A DNA stretch of 12,089 bases from Prosthecobacter debontii (GTDB taxonomy: Bacteria > Verrucomicrobiota > Verrucomicrobiia > Verrucomicrobiales > Akkermansiaceae). Position 1 is the first letter of the stretch. Every line of letters begins with the position of its first letter. The stretch is from the NCBI GenBank assembly GCA_945885485.1, contig CAMCYT010000067.1, positions 1 to 12,089 on the forward strand, written 5' to 3'. The notes under the pieces are model-generated. The model was given only the letters and a program-made list of their open reading frames with translations. It did no database searches and was not told the origin of the DNA. Made by a program: the position numbers and the translations under genes. Shown here piece by piece: positions 1 to 6,274 of the stretch.

Positions 1-100
1 TGCAGCTCTTCCTTCTAATCCCCCCACTCTTTTCGATATTTGAAATTTCCTGAAGCCAATAGCTATTGACCAAACACCACTCCTCCCGCATCTTCCGGCC

Positions 101-1000
101 ATGTCATCCCTGCGTAAAATCGCACATTTCCTTTTCCTTAGTGCACCGATTTCCCTGGTGCTTACCTCATGTGGCAGGCAATTACCGCCACCCGCGCCGC
201 GTGGCCAAGTCATCCAACCTGCCGATCCTGTCTTGATCGCTAGTGTCCCGCGCACTCCGCCGCCAGCCGTCTTTGCGGAAAGCGTGCTTGTGGTCGATAT
301 GGCTACCAACCGCAACCTCTACGCAAAAAATGCCGATGAGAAACGCTCCGTCGCATCGACCCAAAAAATCATCACCGCCTTGTGCGTATTGGATGCTGGA
401 AATCTTGATAAAGCCGTCACGATCACCGCCTATGATGCAAACTGTGAGCCCACCAAGCTCTACCTCAAACCCGGTGAGAAATACACGCGTCGCGAATTAC
501 TAAAAGTCCTTATGGTGAAAAGCGCGAATGATGTGAGTCGTGCGCTGGCACGAGATATCGGTGGCAGCGTCGAAGGTTTTGCCGTCCTGATGAATCGCAA
601 ATGCCAACAACTCGGCATGAGAAATTCCCATTTTATAAACCCCCACGGTCTAACCGAGCTAGGTCAATACTCCACCGCGCGCGATATGTCGATTGCGGCA
701 CGTGTGGCCTACAGAAGCTCTCTGCTCCGTTCTTACAGCAATACCGAATCCTACTTCTTCAGATACAACGATGGCCGCTCCATCCAACTTGAAAATACCA
801 ACAAGCTCCTGAAAAAAGTCAGTTTTATCAACGGCCTAAAAACCGGAACTACCAATGCCTCGGGACGCTGCTTGATTTCTACTGGCGAAATCAACGGACG
901 CGCGGTCGTTTGTGTGGTTCTGAAATCCAACACCGCAAACATCTGGAGCGATTCAGAGAAACTCATGCGCTGGGCTCTCGATCAACCCACGGCGGAGTAA
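101..1000 (+). CDS. Lipoprotein D-alanyl-D-alanine carboxypeptidase (peptidase S11, PBP5/6 type)
   Basis: A 299-residue serine DD-peptidase that should remove the terminal D-alanine from peptidoglycan pentapeptides in the periplasm. All three penicillin-binding motifs are visible in order: S86-T-Q-K89 (nucleophile and general base), S141-A-N143 and K247-T-G-T250. Residues 1-24 form a lipoprotein signal with lipobox L21-T-S-C24, followed by a proline-rich linker (about 28-55), so the enzyme is probably tethered through its N-terminus. PBP5-type enzymes are usually nearer 390 residues and carry a C-terminal beta domain and amphipathic anchor helix; this protein stops about 50 residues after KTG and lacks both. 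The ATG at 101 is chosen because the signal peptide begins there; no Shine-Dalgarno precedes it. bioF follows after 27 bp and may be cotranscribed. The family is sure; the exact substrate is inferred. Confidence 0.93.
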   Translation: MSSLRKIAHFLFLSAPISLVLTSCGRQLPPPAPRGQVIQPADPVLIASVPRTPPPAVFAESVLVVDMATNRNLYAKNADEKRSVASTQKIITALCVLDAGNLDKAVTITAYDANCEPTKLYLKPGEKYTRRELLKVLMVKSANDVSRALARDIGGSVEGFAVLMNRKCQQLGMRNSHFINPHGLTELGQYSTARDMSIAARVAYRSSLLRSYSNTESYFFRYNDGRSIQLENTNKLLKKVSFINGLKTGTTNASGRCLISTGEINGRAVVCVVLKSNTANIWSDSEKLMRWALDQPTAE

Positions 1001-1027
1001 GTTTCGTTCCCATTTCATTTCACTCCA

Positions 1028-2170
1028 ATGGAACCCCGCCAACAGTTAGAAAAATTGGCGGACGATCAGTTACTGCGCGAGCTTCATCCCATCGCTCACA
1101 CCACAAAAAATCTTCGCATCGTTCGAGATGGCTGTGAAATGTGGAACTTCGCTTCAAATGATTATCTCGGGCTCTCCACTCATCCGGAAATCGCTTCCGC
1201 TTTCATCGAAGGTATAAATATCTACGGCACAGGCTCCGCCGCATCCAGACTCGTCACCGGAACGTTCAACGCACATACCGACTTAGAAAACATTCTCGCC
1301 GAAGCCAAACACACCGAGGCCGCACTGACATTCAACTCAGGCTTCGCAACCGCGCTATCAACCATCCCAGTCATCGTTGGAATAGGCGACTTCGTCGTTC
1401 TCGATCGTCTCGCCCACGCGTCCTTGATCGACGCCGCCCGTCACTCTCAAGCCACTCTTCGGGTTTTTCCACATAACGATCTGACCCATCTCGGAGCATT
1501 GTTATCAAAACTCCGCAACAAGCATTCTGAAGCACGGATCTTAGTTGTCACAGAATCGATTTTCTCCATGGACGGGGATCGCTGCCCGCTACTTGAAATC
1601 GTCGATCTATGTTATACGCACCGCGCACAACTTCTGTTAGACGAAGCTCACGCTATCGGCATCATCGGACCTACCGGTATGGGACTTGCCGAAGAACTCG
1701 GACTGCAAGATCGTATCGATTTTCAAATGGGAACCCTGAGCAAAGCGGTCGGTTTATCAGGTGGTTACCTTGCGGCATCAAAGGATTGGATCGATCTCAT
1801 TATCAATCGCTCCAGACCCTTCATCTACACCACCGCTCCACCTCCAGCCCTCGCACATGCAGCAATTTCAGCGATCCAACTAATTCGCTCAGAGGAAGGT
1901 GCGGAATTAAGAAAAAAACTGTTTCAGAATATTTCCATCCTTCAGCCAAACCACCCAAGCGCGATTCTACCCATCATTTTCGGAGAAAACCAAACCGCCT
2001 TGGATGCATCGAAAAAACTGGAACAAAACGGCTACCTCATACCCGCGATACGCTTCCCCACCGTTCCGAAACACACCGCACGCTTGAGAATCACGCTTTC
2101 AGCCAAACACCCTAAGGGAGTAGTTGAGGATCTAGTGAAGCAGTTAGCTCAGAAAATTGAGGTTGATTGA
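1028..2170 (+). CDS. bioF: 8-amino-7-oxononanoate synthase (BioF)
   Basis: A cytoplasmic PLP-dependent enzyme of the alpha-oxoamine synthase family. It condenses pimeloyl-ACP or pimeloyl-CoA with L-alanine, with loss of CO2, in the first step of biotin ring assembly. The 380 residues match the family length. Visible signatures are SNDYLGL (43-49), GTGSAASRLVTG (67-78), H130 in the AHASL segment that stacks on the PLP ring, ESIFSMDGD (176-184), D205-E-A-H208 and the Schiff-base lysine K239 in GTLSKAVG. 2-amino-3-ketobutyrate CoA ligase (Kbl) is the closest alternative. I prefer BioF because of the segment ESIFSMDGD and because no threonine dehydrogenase gene is adjacent, but sequence alone leaves some doubt. 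No other biotin gene (bioA, bioB, bioD) lies in the window. The ATG at 1028 has no clear ribosome binding site. Confidence 0.88.
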   Translation: MEPRQQLEKLADDQLLRELHPIAHTTKNLRIVRDGCEMWNFASNDYLGLSTHPEIASAFIEGINIYGTGSAASRLVTGTFNAHTDLENILAEAKHTEAALTFNSGFATALSTIPVIVGIGDFVVLDRLAHASLIDAARHSQATLRVFPHNDLTHLGALLSKLRNKHSEARILVVTESIFSMDGDRCPLLEIVDLCYTHRAQLLLDEAHAIGIIGPTGMGLAEELGLQDRIDFQMGTLSKAVGLSGGYLAASKDWIDLIINRSRPFIYTTAPPPALAHAAISAIQLIRSEEGAELRKKLFQNISILQPNHPSAILPIIFGENQTALDASKKLEQNGYLIPAIRFPTVPKHTARLRITLSAKHPKGVVEDLVKQLAQKIEVD

Positions 2171-2208
2171 CGATTGATGATTTAAAATCTCTCAATCAAC
2201 AATCAACC
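2161..2208. terminator. Stem-loop between convergent bioF and Sel1-repeat gene
   Basis: Arms 2161-2177 and 2192-2208 are complementary at 15 of 17 positions around a 14-bp AT-rich loop. The left arm overlaps the last codons and the stop of bioF. The position between converging genes suggests a bidirectional terminator or transcription barrier. The stem is AT-rich and no long T-run follows, so it is not a textbook intrinsic terminator. The right side is built of short ATCAAC/AATCAAC reiterations, so it may instead be part of a dispersed simple repeat. Confidence 0.45.
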
Positions 2209-2228
2209 ACCATCTATCAACCATTCTG

Positions 2229-3743
2229 CTATTTACCCTTCTTCATCTCAGCTTGCATGCGGGTAAGCTCCTCTTTGCCTTTCGTGAGCTCTTCTTTGGT
2301 CATGCCTTTCTCGATATCCTTAATGACATTTTCCGCGCTTTTTTCACCTGCTTCAGAAGCTAATTTTGCAAGCGCCCATCCGAGTGGTTTGTTCATGGGC
2401 ATTGCCGCACCAGCTGCGTTGAAACGAGAGAGTGCGAGCATTGCACTTGGGTTACCTTGTTGCGCAGCGAGCGTGTAAAGTTTCGCAGCATTTTCAAGAC
2501 TCTGTGGCACTCCAGCGCCTCTCTCATGCAACGCTCCAAGATTGTTCTGTGAAGCAGCTAAACCTCCCTGAGCTGCGCGTCCAAACCAAGAGACAGCTGC
2601 GGAAATATCTGCTACCCCCATTTTTCCAGACAGATAGAGAAGTCCGAGTTCATTCTGTGCGAGCGGTAACCCTGCGTTTGCAGCTGTGAGCAGATGCCCA
2701 TAAGCTTTACCAACATCTGGCTTTTCTTCAGCCATGATAGCCGATGACAAAAACATGTGCGCTTGGGCATTTCCTGCTGTAGCTGATTTTTCTAACCACT
2801 CCATAGCGCGCCCCTGATTCTTGGTCGTGCCCTTACCCTCCATATGGAGAGCCGCCGCCTTAAGCATGCATTCCGCATGGCCCGCATCGGCACCTTTGGT
2901 GTAATATTCCAATGCTGATTTAGGGTTTTCTTTAATGTTCGCTTGATAATCACCTAAAGAGAGCCATCCAGCAAGGTTCCCAGCTTTGATCGCCTCTACG
3001 AGCCACTCAGTGCCTCTTTTCTCATCTGCGGCAACAGCATCACTTTTCAAAAGTCGGATACCAACTGCAACCATCGCACTGGCATCGCCCTTATCAGCCG
3101 CTTTGAGGAAATATTCATAAGCCGTCTTGGCATTGATGAGCGGGGTCTGTCCGAATTGACCGTCATACAAACGCCCCAGCATGACCAAGGACATCACGTC
3201 TCCAGCATTCGCGGATTTCAGCCACCATTTCACAGCTGTTTCTGGTGCAGGCTCCGCAGTTAAACGTCCAAGAAGAAAAGCTTCACCAAGAATGCGTCCA
3301 GCAACTGTTGGATCGGTTACTGCCTGCTTTTCAAGGATCTCTCGGCCTTCTTGCGCCTGATCTGCTTGGCCTGAAGTCAACAAAATCGTAGCCAGACGAT
3401 AGATAGAGTCGGCGTGATTTTTTGCCTGCCCCTTACGATAATACTCGATCGCTTTTTCGCGGGAGGCCTCGACCCCTTGACCATTTTCATGGGCGAATCC
3501 CATGAGATAGATTGCGTCTTTATCTCCCTTTTCTGCAAGTGGCTTAGCGAGTTCAACTGCTTTAGCATGTTCACCCTTATCATACGTTTCGTAAGCTAAT
3601 GCGGCTGGACTTGATGCGGGTAGTTTGGATGCAGGCGCTACATTAGCTATAGTATTTTTATTATCTGCCGCATCAAGTGTGATAGCGGAATAAGCGGTTA
3701 ATGATCCGAATAAGAAGATGGCTGCGCCGATGTGGGTTTTCAT
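2229..3743 (-). CDS. Exported Sel1-like repeat (TPR-type) protein
   Basis: A solenoid of about eleven Sel1-like repeats (SLRs) fills roughly residues 60-460 (numbered from the ATG at 3743). Each is about 33-38 residues with the usual signature of A-x-x-x-L-G, a glycine-rich turn, then A-x-x-[WY][FLY]-x-K-A-A-x-x-G, for example AVSWFGRAAQGG and AYEYFLKAADKGD. Such proteins are protein-interaction scaffolds, often at the envelope; no enzymatic function is implied. The N-terminus MKTHIGAAIFLFGSLTAYSA looks like a cleavable Sec signal. The tail is lysine- and glutamate-rich and may be helical. I chose the ATG at 3743 because it puts MK directly before the hydrophobic core; an in-frame ATG at 3776 would add 11 residues and is also possible. 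It is the last gene of the minus-strand run after coaB. The binding partner is unknown. Confidence 0.88.
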   Translation of the reverse strand: MKTHIGAAIFLFGSLTAYSAITLDAADNKNTIANVAPASKLPASSPAALAYETYDKGEHAKAVELAKPLAEKGDKDAIYLMGFAHENGQGVEASREKAIEYYRKGQAKNHADSIYRLATILLTSGQADQAQEGREILEKQAVTDPTVAGRILGEAFLLGRLTAEPAPETAVKWWLKSANAGDVMSLVMLGRLYDGQFGQTPLINAKTAYEYFLKAADKGDASAMVAVGIRLLKSDAVAADEKRGTEWLVEAIKAGNLAGWLSLGDYQANIKENPKSALEYYTKGADAGHAECMLKAAALHMEGKGTTKNQGRAMEWLEKSATAGNAQAHMFLSSAIMAEEKPDVGKAYGHLLTAANAGLPLAQNELGLLYLSGKMGVADISAAVSWFGRAAQGGLAASQNNLGALHERGAGVPQSLENAAKLYTLAAQQGNPSAMLALSRFNAAGAAMPMNKPLGWALAKLASEAGEKSAENVIKDIEKGMTKEELTKGKEELTRMQAEMKKGK

Positions 3744-3806
3744 AATGGCTTTAAATACACGTAGAAATCCGCCCATGGCAAGTACCGAGGTGAAATTTCA
3801 GCAGCA

Positions 3807-4430
3807 TTAATCACCCAGCATAGAGATCAGATAGATCGCGAGGTCGTGTTTCGGAGCTTTCTTGAAAACTTCGGTGCGATCTTTGAATACCAGCAGTGCC
3901 TCGTTTTCATGGGAATCGAAGCCAATATCACTGCGCGATACATCATTCGCTACAATGAGATCACAGCCTTTGGCTTCAAGTTTCGCTCGGGCGTTTACCT
4001 CAAGGTTTTCCGTTTCTGCTGCGAATCCTACCAAAAAACCCCTGAAACTTATGGTTTCACGAGCGGAAGCGAGGATATCCCGCGTTTTCACCAATTCCAA
4101 AATCATCTTCTCCCCGCTCTTCTTAATCTTCCGAGAGGAAATTTCCGCAGGCGTGAAATCCGCAACTGCCGCGGCGAAAAACGCCGCACCCATTCCCGGT
4201 AAATACCTCGCCACGACCTCATACATCTCTGCCGCGCTCTCCACGGGGATGAAATCCACGCCAGCTGGGACATCGAGATCCGTCGGCCCAGAAACCAACA
4301 ACACCTGATGCCCCGCGTGCACCGCCGCATCAGCGATGGCGTAGCCCATTTTTCCCGAGGATCGATTCGTAAGGAAACGAACGGGATCGATCGCTTCACG
4401 GGTAGGGCCTGCAGTGATGAGAATTTTCAT
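3807..4430 (-). CDS. coaB: Stand-alone phosphopantothenate-cysteine ligase (CoaB)
   Basis: Joins 4'-phosphopantothenate to cysteine using a nucleotide triphosphate, the second of the five steps from pantothenate to coenzyme A. The 207 residues correspond to the C-terminal half of the usual CoaBC (Dfp) fusion. Visible motifs are ITAGPTREAIDPVRF (5-19), TNRSSGKMG (21-29, with N22 matching the catalytic Asn210 of E. coli CoaBC), LVSGPT (45-50), AAAVADF (86-92), KIKK (101-104, covering the Lys289 position), GFAAET (135-140) and ANDVS (161-165). No N-terminal flavoprotein CoaC decarboxylase domain is present here or next door. The frame extends to a TTG at 4460, but that would overlap the upstream gene; the family N-terminus matches the ATG at 4430, 22 bp after the M14 peptidase stop. 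The family assignment is firm; which nucleotide it uses cannot be read. Confidence 0.92.
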   Translation of the reverse strand: MKILITAGPTREAIDPVRFLTNRSSGKMGYAIADAAVHAGHQVLLVSGPTDLDVPAGVDFIPVESAAEMYEVVARYLPGMGAAFFAAAVADFTPAEISSRKIKKSGEKMILELVKTRDILASARETISFRGFLVGFAAETENLEVNARAKLEAKGCDLIVANDVSRSDIGFDSHENEALLVFKDRTEVFKKAPKHDLAIYLISMLGD

Positions 4431-4452
4431 AATTAAGGAAATGAATGCCCGC

Positions 4453-5190
4453 TCATCCAATCAGGCGCAGCAGTCTTTGAAAGGCAGAAACATGCGCTGC
4501 CACGCGTTTAGTCAGATCCGCTTGGCTCGGTGTCTCGAACGTAAACGACAAAGGGCACCCTTGCTTCGCGAGATAAATCGCCTCTGGCCACTCGTTTGGC
4601 AAATCCGCTTCCGCCCCATGGTAAATCCAACCCGCAGCACGGGGCTCATGCCCGTCAATTTCCGGACCCGTCTCAGCAGGGAAATGTTCAGCAACCGCCT
4701 CCAGAATCTCCGCCGCGCGCTGCGGTTGATCTTCCAATAAATTGATTTCGTAAAAATAAAATCCCTTGGATTCCCAATCTTCGTGCAACGAGACAAACAC
4801 ATCCGGTACCCGTCCACGCGCCAGCCACTCAGAATGCGCGGAAACTTCGGGCGTTCTCTTCAATGAATAATCACGGTTCAAATCGATCCCCTCTCGGTTT
4901 TCACGCCTACCCAACGCTAGTCCACCCGGATTTAATGTCGGACAAATCAACCAATGATGCCGGCTCGAAAAACTCCCCGCGCGCATCATTTCTAACAACG
5001 CCAGCGGACCAGCCGGTTCATCGCCGTGAATTCCAGCGGATGAATAAACCAACGAACCATCGCCTTCCTTTTCCCAAGCCATCATAGGCCCGTCCTGCGT
5101 ATCTAACAAAACATCGGAAAGGAATCCCTGACGCAGCGCAGCCTCTGCGAAATCATCGAGAAAATCTGGCCATTTGAAAAGTTCATCCAT
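4453..5190 (-). CDS. M14-family zinc carboxypeptidase / murein-peptide amidase-like protein
   Basis: A 245-residue cytoplasmic metallopeptidase with no signal peptide. Zinc ligands H55 and E58 lie in GIHGDEPAG. NPGG (87-90), R97 and the N105-R106 pair in GIDLNRDY are the carboxylate-binding residues. H136 in SLHED is the third zinc ligand, and E219 in FTFETP is the catalytic glutamate. Length and the HGDEPA...NPGG...GIDLNRD pattern resemble MpaA, which cleaves gamma-D-glutamyl-diaminopimelate in recycled murein peptides. The broader M14/AstE-AspA group includes enzymes acting on other amides, so the substrate is inferred. It follows the dienelactone-hydrolase gene by 12 bp and precedes coaB by 22 bp, so it is likely in the same transcript. 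A murein role would fit the DD-carboxypeptidase at the start of the window, though that gene is not in this operon. Confidence 0.85.
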   Translation of the reverse strand: MDELFKWPDFLDDFAEAALRQGFLSDVLLDTQDGPMMAWEKEGDGSLVYSSAGIHGDEPAGPLALLEMMRAGSFSSRHHWLICPTLNPGGLALGRRENREGIDLNRDYSLKRTPEVSAHSEWLARGRVPDVFVSLHEDWESKGFYFYEINLLEDQPQRAAEILEAVAEHFPAETGPEIDGHEPRAAGWIYHGAEADLPNEWPEAIYLAKQGCPLSFTFETPSQADLTKRVAAHVSAFQRLLRLIG

Positions 5191-5202
5191 GCAGATCGCG
5201 AT

Positions 5203-5988
5203 TTAAGATTTCGGGAAGATTTCAGCAAAGAACCGTTTCATATCTTCCCACGAACGTTGATCCGCTTTTTCATGGTAGGCGGCACCTTTTGATGAATCAT
5301 CGCCCGCCATTTTCTGAGTGAACGCATGCACCGCACCGTTATAGGAAACCATCTTCATATTAGCACCCGCTGCTTCCATTTCTTTTTTGAAAGCGTTGAC
5401 CTCGGCCGCCGGCACAAAGGGATCCGCCGCACCATGCAAGACCAACACCTTGGCAGCAATCTCACCTTTTTTAGCAGTTGATTCCGGTGCCGAAGACAAG
5501 CCGCCGTGAAACGAAACCACACCATCTAACTTCGCTCCCGCGCGCGCGAGTTCGAGCAGACCGGTTCCGCCAAAACAATATCCGATCGCCGCGAGCTTAT
5601 TTGGATCAGTGTGTTCATCCGATTTCAGCACATCCAAACCCGCGAGCATTCTCGCGCGGAAAAGCTCACGATCTCCTTTGTATTTTCCAGCAACCATTCC
5701 CGCCTCCGGTGGCTGCGGACGAATTCCGATTCCATACACATCCGCCGCAAAGACATTGAAACCCAAATCCGCAAGCATCCGCGCCCGCATCTTTTCGTAA
5801 TCGGTAAGCCCCGTCCATTGATGAATGATCAACACCCCGGGTCGCTTGCCTTCAACCTTATCGTCATAAGCATGAAATCCCTCCATCTCCACCTCACCGA
5901 ATTTGTATTTCACGCTACGCTCGACGACCTCTGCGCCCAACGGCATCAGCCCACAGAAACTCACAACCAACGAAATGATCTTTTTCAT
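5203..5988 (-). CDS. Secreted dienelactone hydrolase family protein
   Basis: An alpha/beta hydrolase of 261 residues with a C-D-H triad: C138 in GYCFGG, D189 in HGAADPFVP and H221 in GAVHAFT. The segment IHQWTGLTDYEKMRA is the family's oxyanion-side loop; it lacks the glutamate found at this place in classic dienelactone hydrolase, so a true dienelactone substrate should not be assumed. Residues 1-19 (MKKIISLVVSFCGLMPLGA) look like a Sec signal, placing the enzyme in the periplasm. The ATG at 5988 gives this MKK start. A GTG at 6006, preceded at 7-bp spacing by GGGAGG, is a credible alternative that would add six residues. It is the first gene of the minus-strand run toward coaB and the Sel1 protein. 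The substrate is unknown, probably an ester or lactone. Confidence 0.88.
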   Translation of the reverse strand: MKKIISLVVSFCGLMPLGAEVVERSVKYKFGEVEMEGFHAYDDKVEGKRPGVLIIHQWTGLTDYEKMRARMLADLGFNVFAADVYGIGIRPQPPEAGMVAGKYKGDRELFRARMLAGLDVLKSDEHTDPNKLAAIGYCFGGTGLLELARAGAKLDGVVSFHGGLSSAPESTAKKGEIAAKVLVLHGAADPFVPAAEVNAFKKEMEAAGANMKMVSYNGAVHAFTQKMAGDDSSKGAAYHEKADQRSWEDMKRFFAEIFPKS

Positions 5989-6013
5989 ACCCACAAGAAA
6001 AGCCACTAACACA

Positions 6014-6029
6014 CCTCCCGTCAAACGGG
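6014..6029 (-). promoter_or_regulatory. Small hairpin with embedded Shine-Dalgarno-like GGGAGG upstream of hydrolase gene
   Basis: On the minus strand CCCGT-TTG-ACGGG (6029-6017) forms a 5-bp stem with a 3-nt loop. The sequence GGGAGG (6019-6014) begins inside the 3' arm. It lies 7 nt from the alternative GTG start at 6006 but 25 nt from the ATG at 5988. If that GTG is used, folding could partly hide the ribosome binding site. This is suggestive only. Confidence 0.25.
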
Positions 6030-6051
6030 GATATTTCGAGATTAGAAAACC

Positions 6052-6265
6052 TTAACCACGGAATGCACGGAAAGCAGAACGAATCTTAATGAGTTTCAGA
6101 AATGGCGAAGCCGAGTTGGCTTGGACGTAATAAAATGGAGTCAATACACGGAATGTTCGATGCCACACTGATCGTTGAATCTTAAATTTATCCACACAGC
6201 GAACTCAAAGCACCTAACCAGCGCTTTAGCGCCCATTCCGTGTAATCCGTGCATTCCGTGGTTAA
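6052..6265. repeat. 214-bp element with perfect 20-bp inverted terminal repeats
   Basis: The left arm 6052-6071 and right arm 6246-6265 are exact reverse complements over 20 bp. A second, inner pair of 11-bp arms lies at 6145-6155 and 6234-6244. All arms share the 9-mer CACGGAATG, present twice on the plus strand (6057, 6147) and twice inverted (6234, 6252). The outermost bases are TTAA at both ends. Also inside are a 9-bp direct repeat GAATCTTAA (6081, 6177) and small hairpins at 6108-6122 and 6221-6232. It has no coding capacity. It could be a MITE-like non-autonomous element, or a member of the dispersed CCACGGA-type intergenic repeats seen in various bacterial genomes. A folded RNA is also possible. 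Confidence 0.7.
6188..6196 (+). other. Single consensus DnaA-box match
   Basis: TTATCCACA matches the E. coli consensus DnaA box exactly. It stands alone within the inverted-repeat element, with no box cluster, AT-rich unwinding region or replication gene nearby, so it is not evidence of an origin. A chance 9-mer match somewhere in a window this size is not very unlikely. Confidence 0.3.
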
Positions 6266-6274
6266 AAATTTCTC

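Larger units (their letters stand above)
5989..6274. other. Gene-free spacer between hydrolase gene and hisD
   Basis: These 286 bp hold no convincing coding sequence. The plus-strand frame that opens at 6175 runs into the antisense of hisD and has no family features. The spacer contains the inverted-repeat structure at 6052-6265, a DnaA-box match and a short hairpin near the hydrolase start. It must also contain the 3' end of the hisD transcript and perhaps a promoter for the minus-strand operon; no convincing sigma-70 promoter was identified. Confidence 0.7.

Noticed and set aside
3862..4308. 148-residue plus-strand open frame opposite coaB
   Set aside because: It mirrors the conserved CoaB coding region and has no independent features.
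4431..4460. Extended coaB start at TTG 4460
   Set aside because: It would overlap the M14 gene by 8 bp and add ten residues before the conserved MKILITAGPTRE start at ATG 4430.
5203..5988. Naming the hydrolase as a true dienelactone hydrolase of chlorocatechol degradation
   Set aside because: The triad fits the family, but the protein is secreted, lacks the usual glutamate near position 56, and has no aromatic-degradation neighbours.
5989..6274. Replication origin, tRNA or CRISPR in the spacer
   Set aside because: There is only one DnaA box and no box cluster; no tRNA cloverleaf with a T-loop motif; the repeats are inverted and unequally spaced, unlike a CRISPR array.
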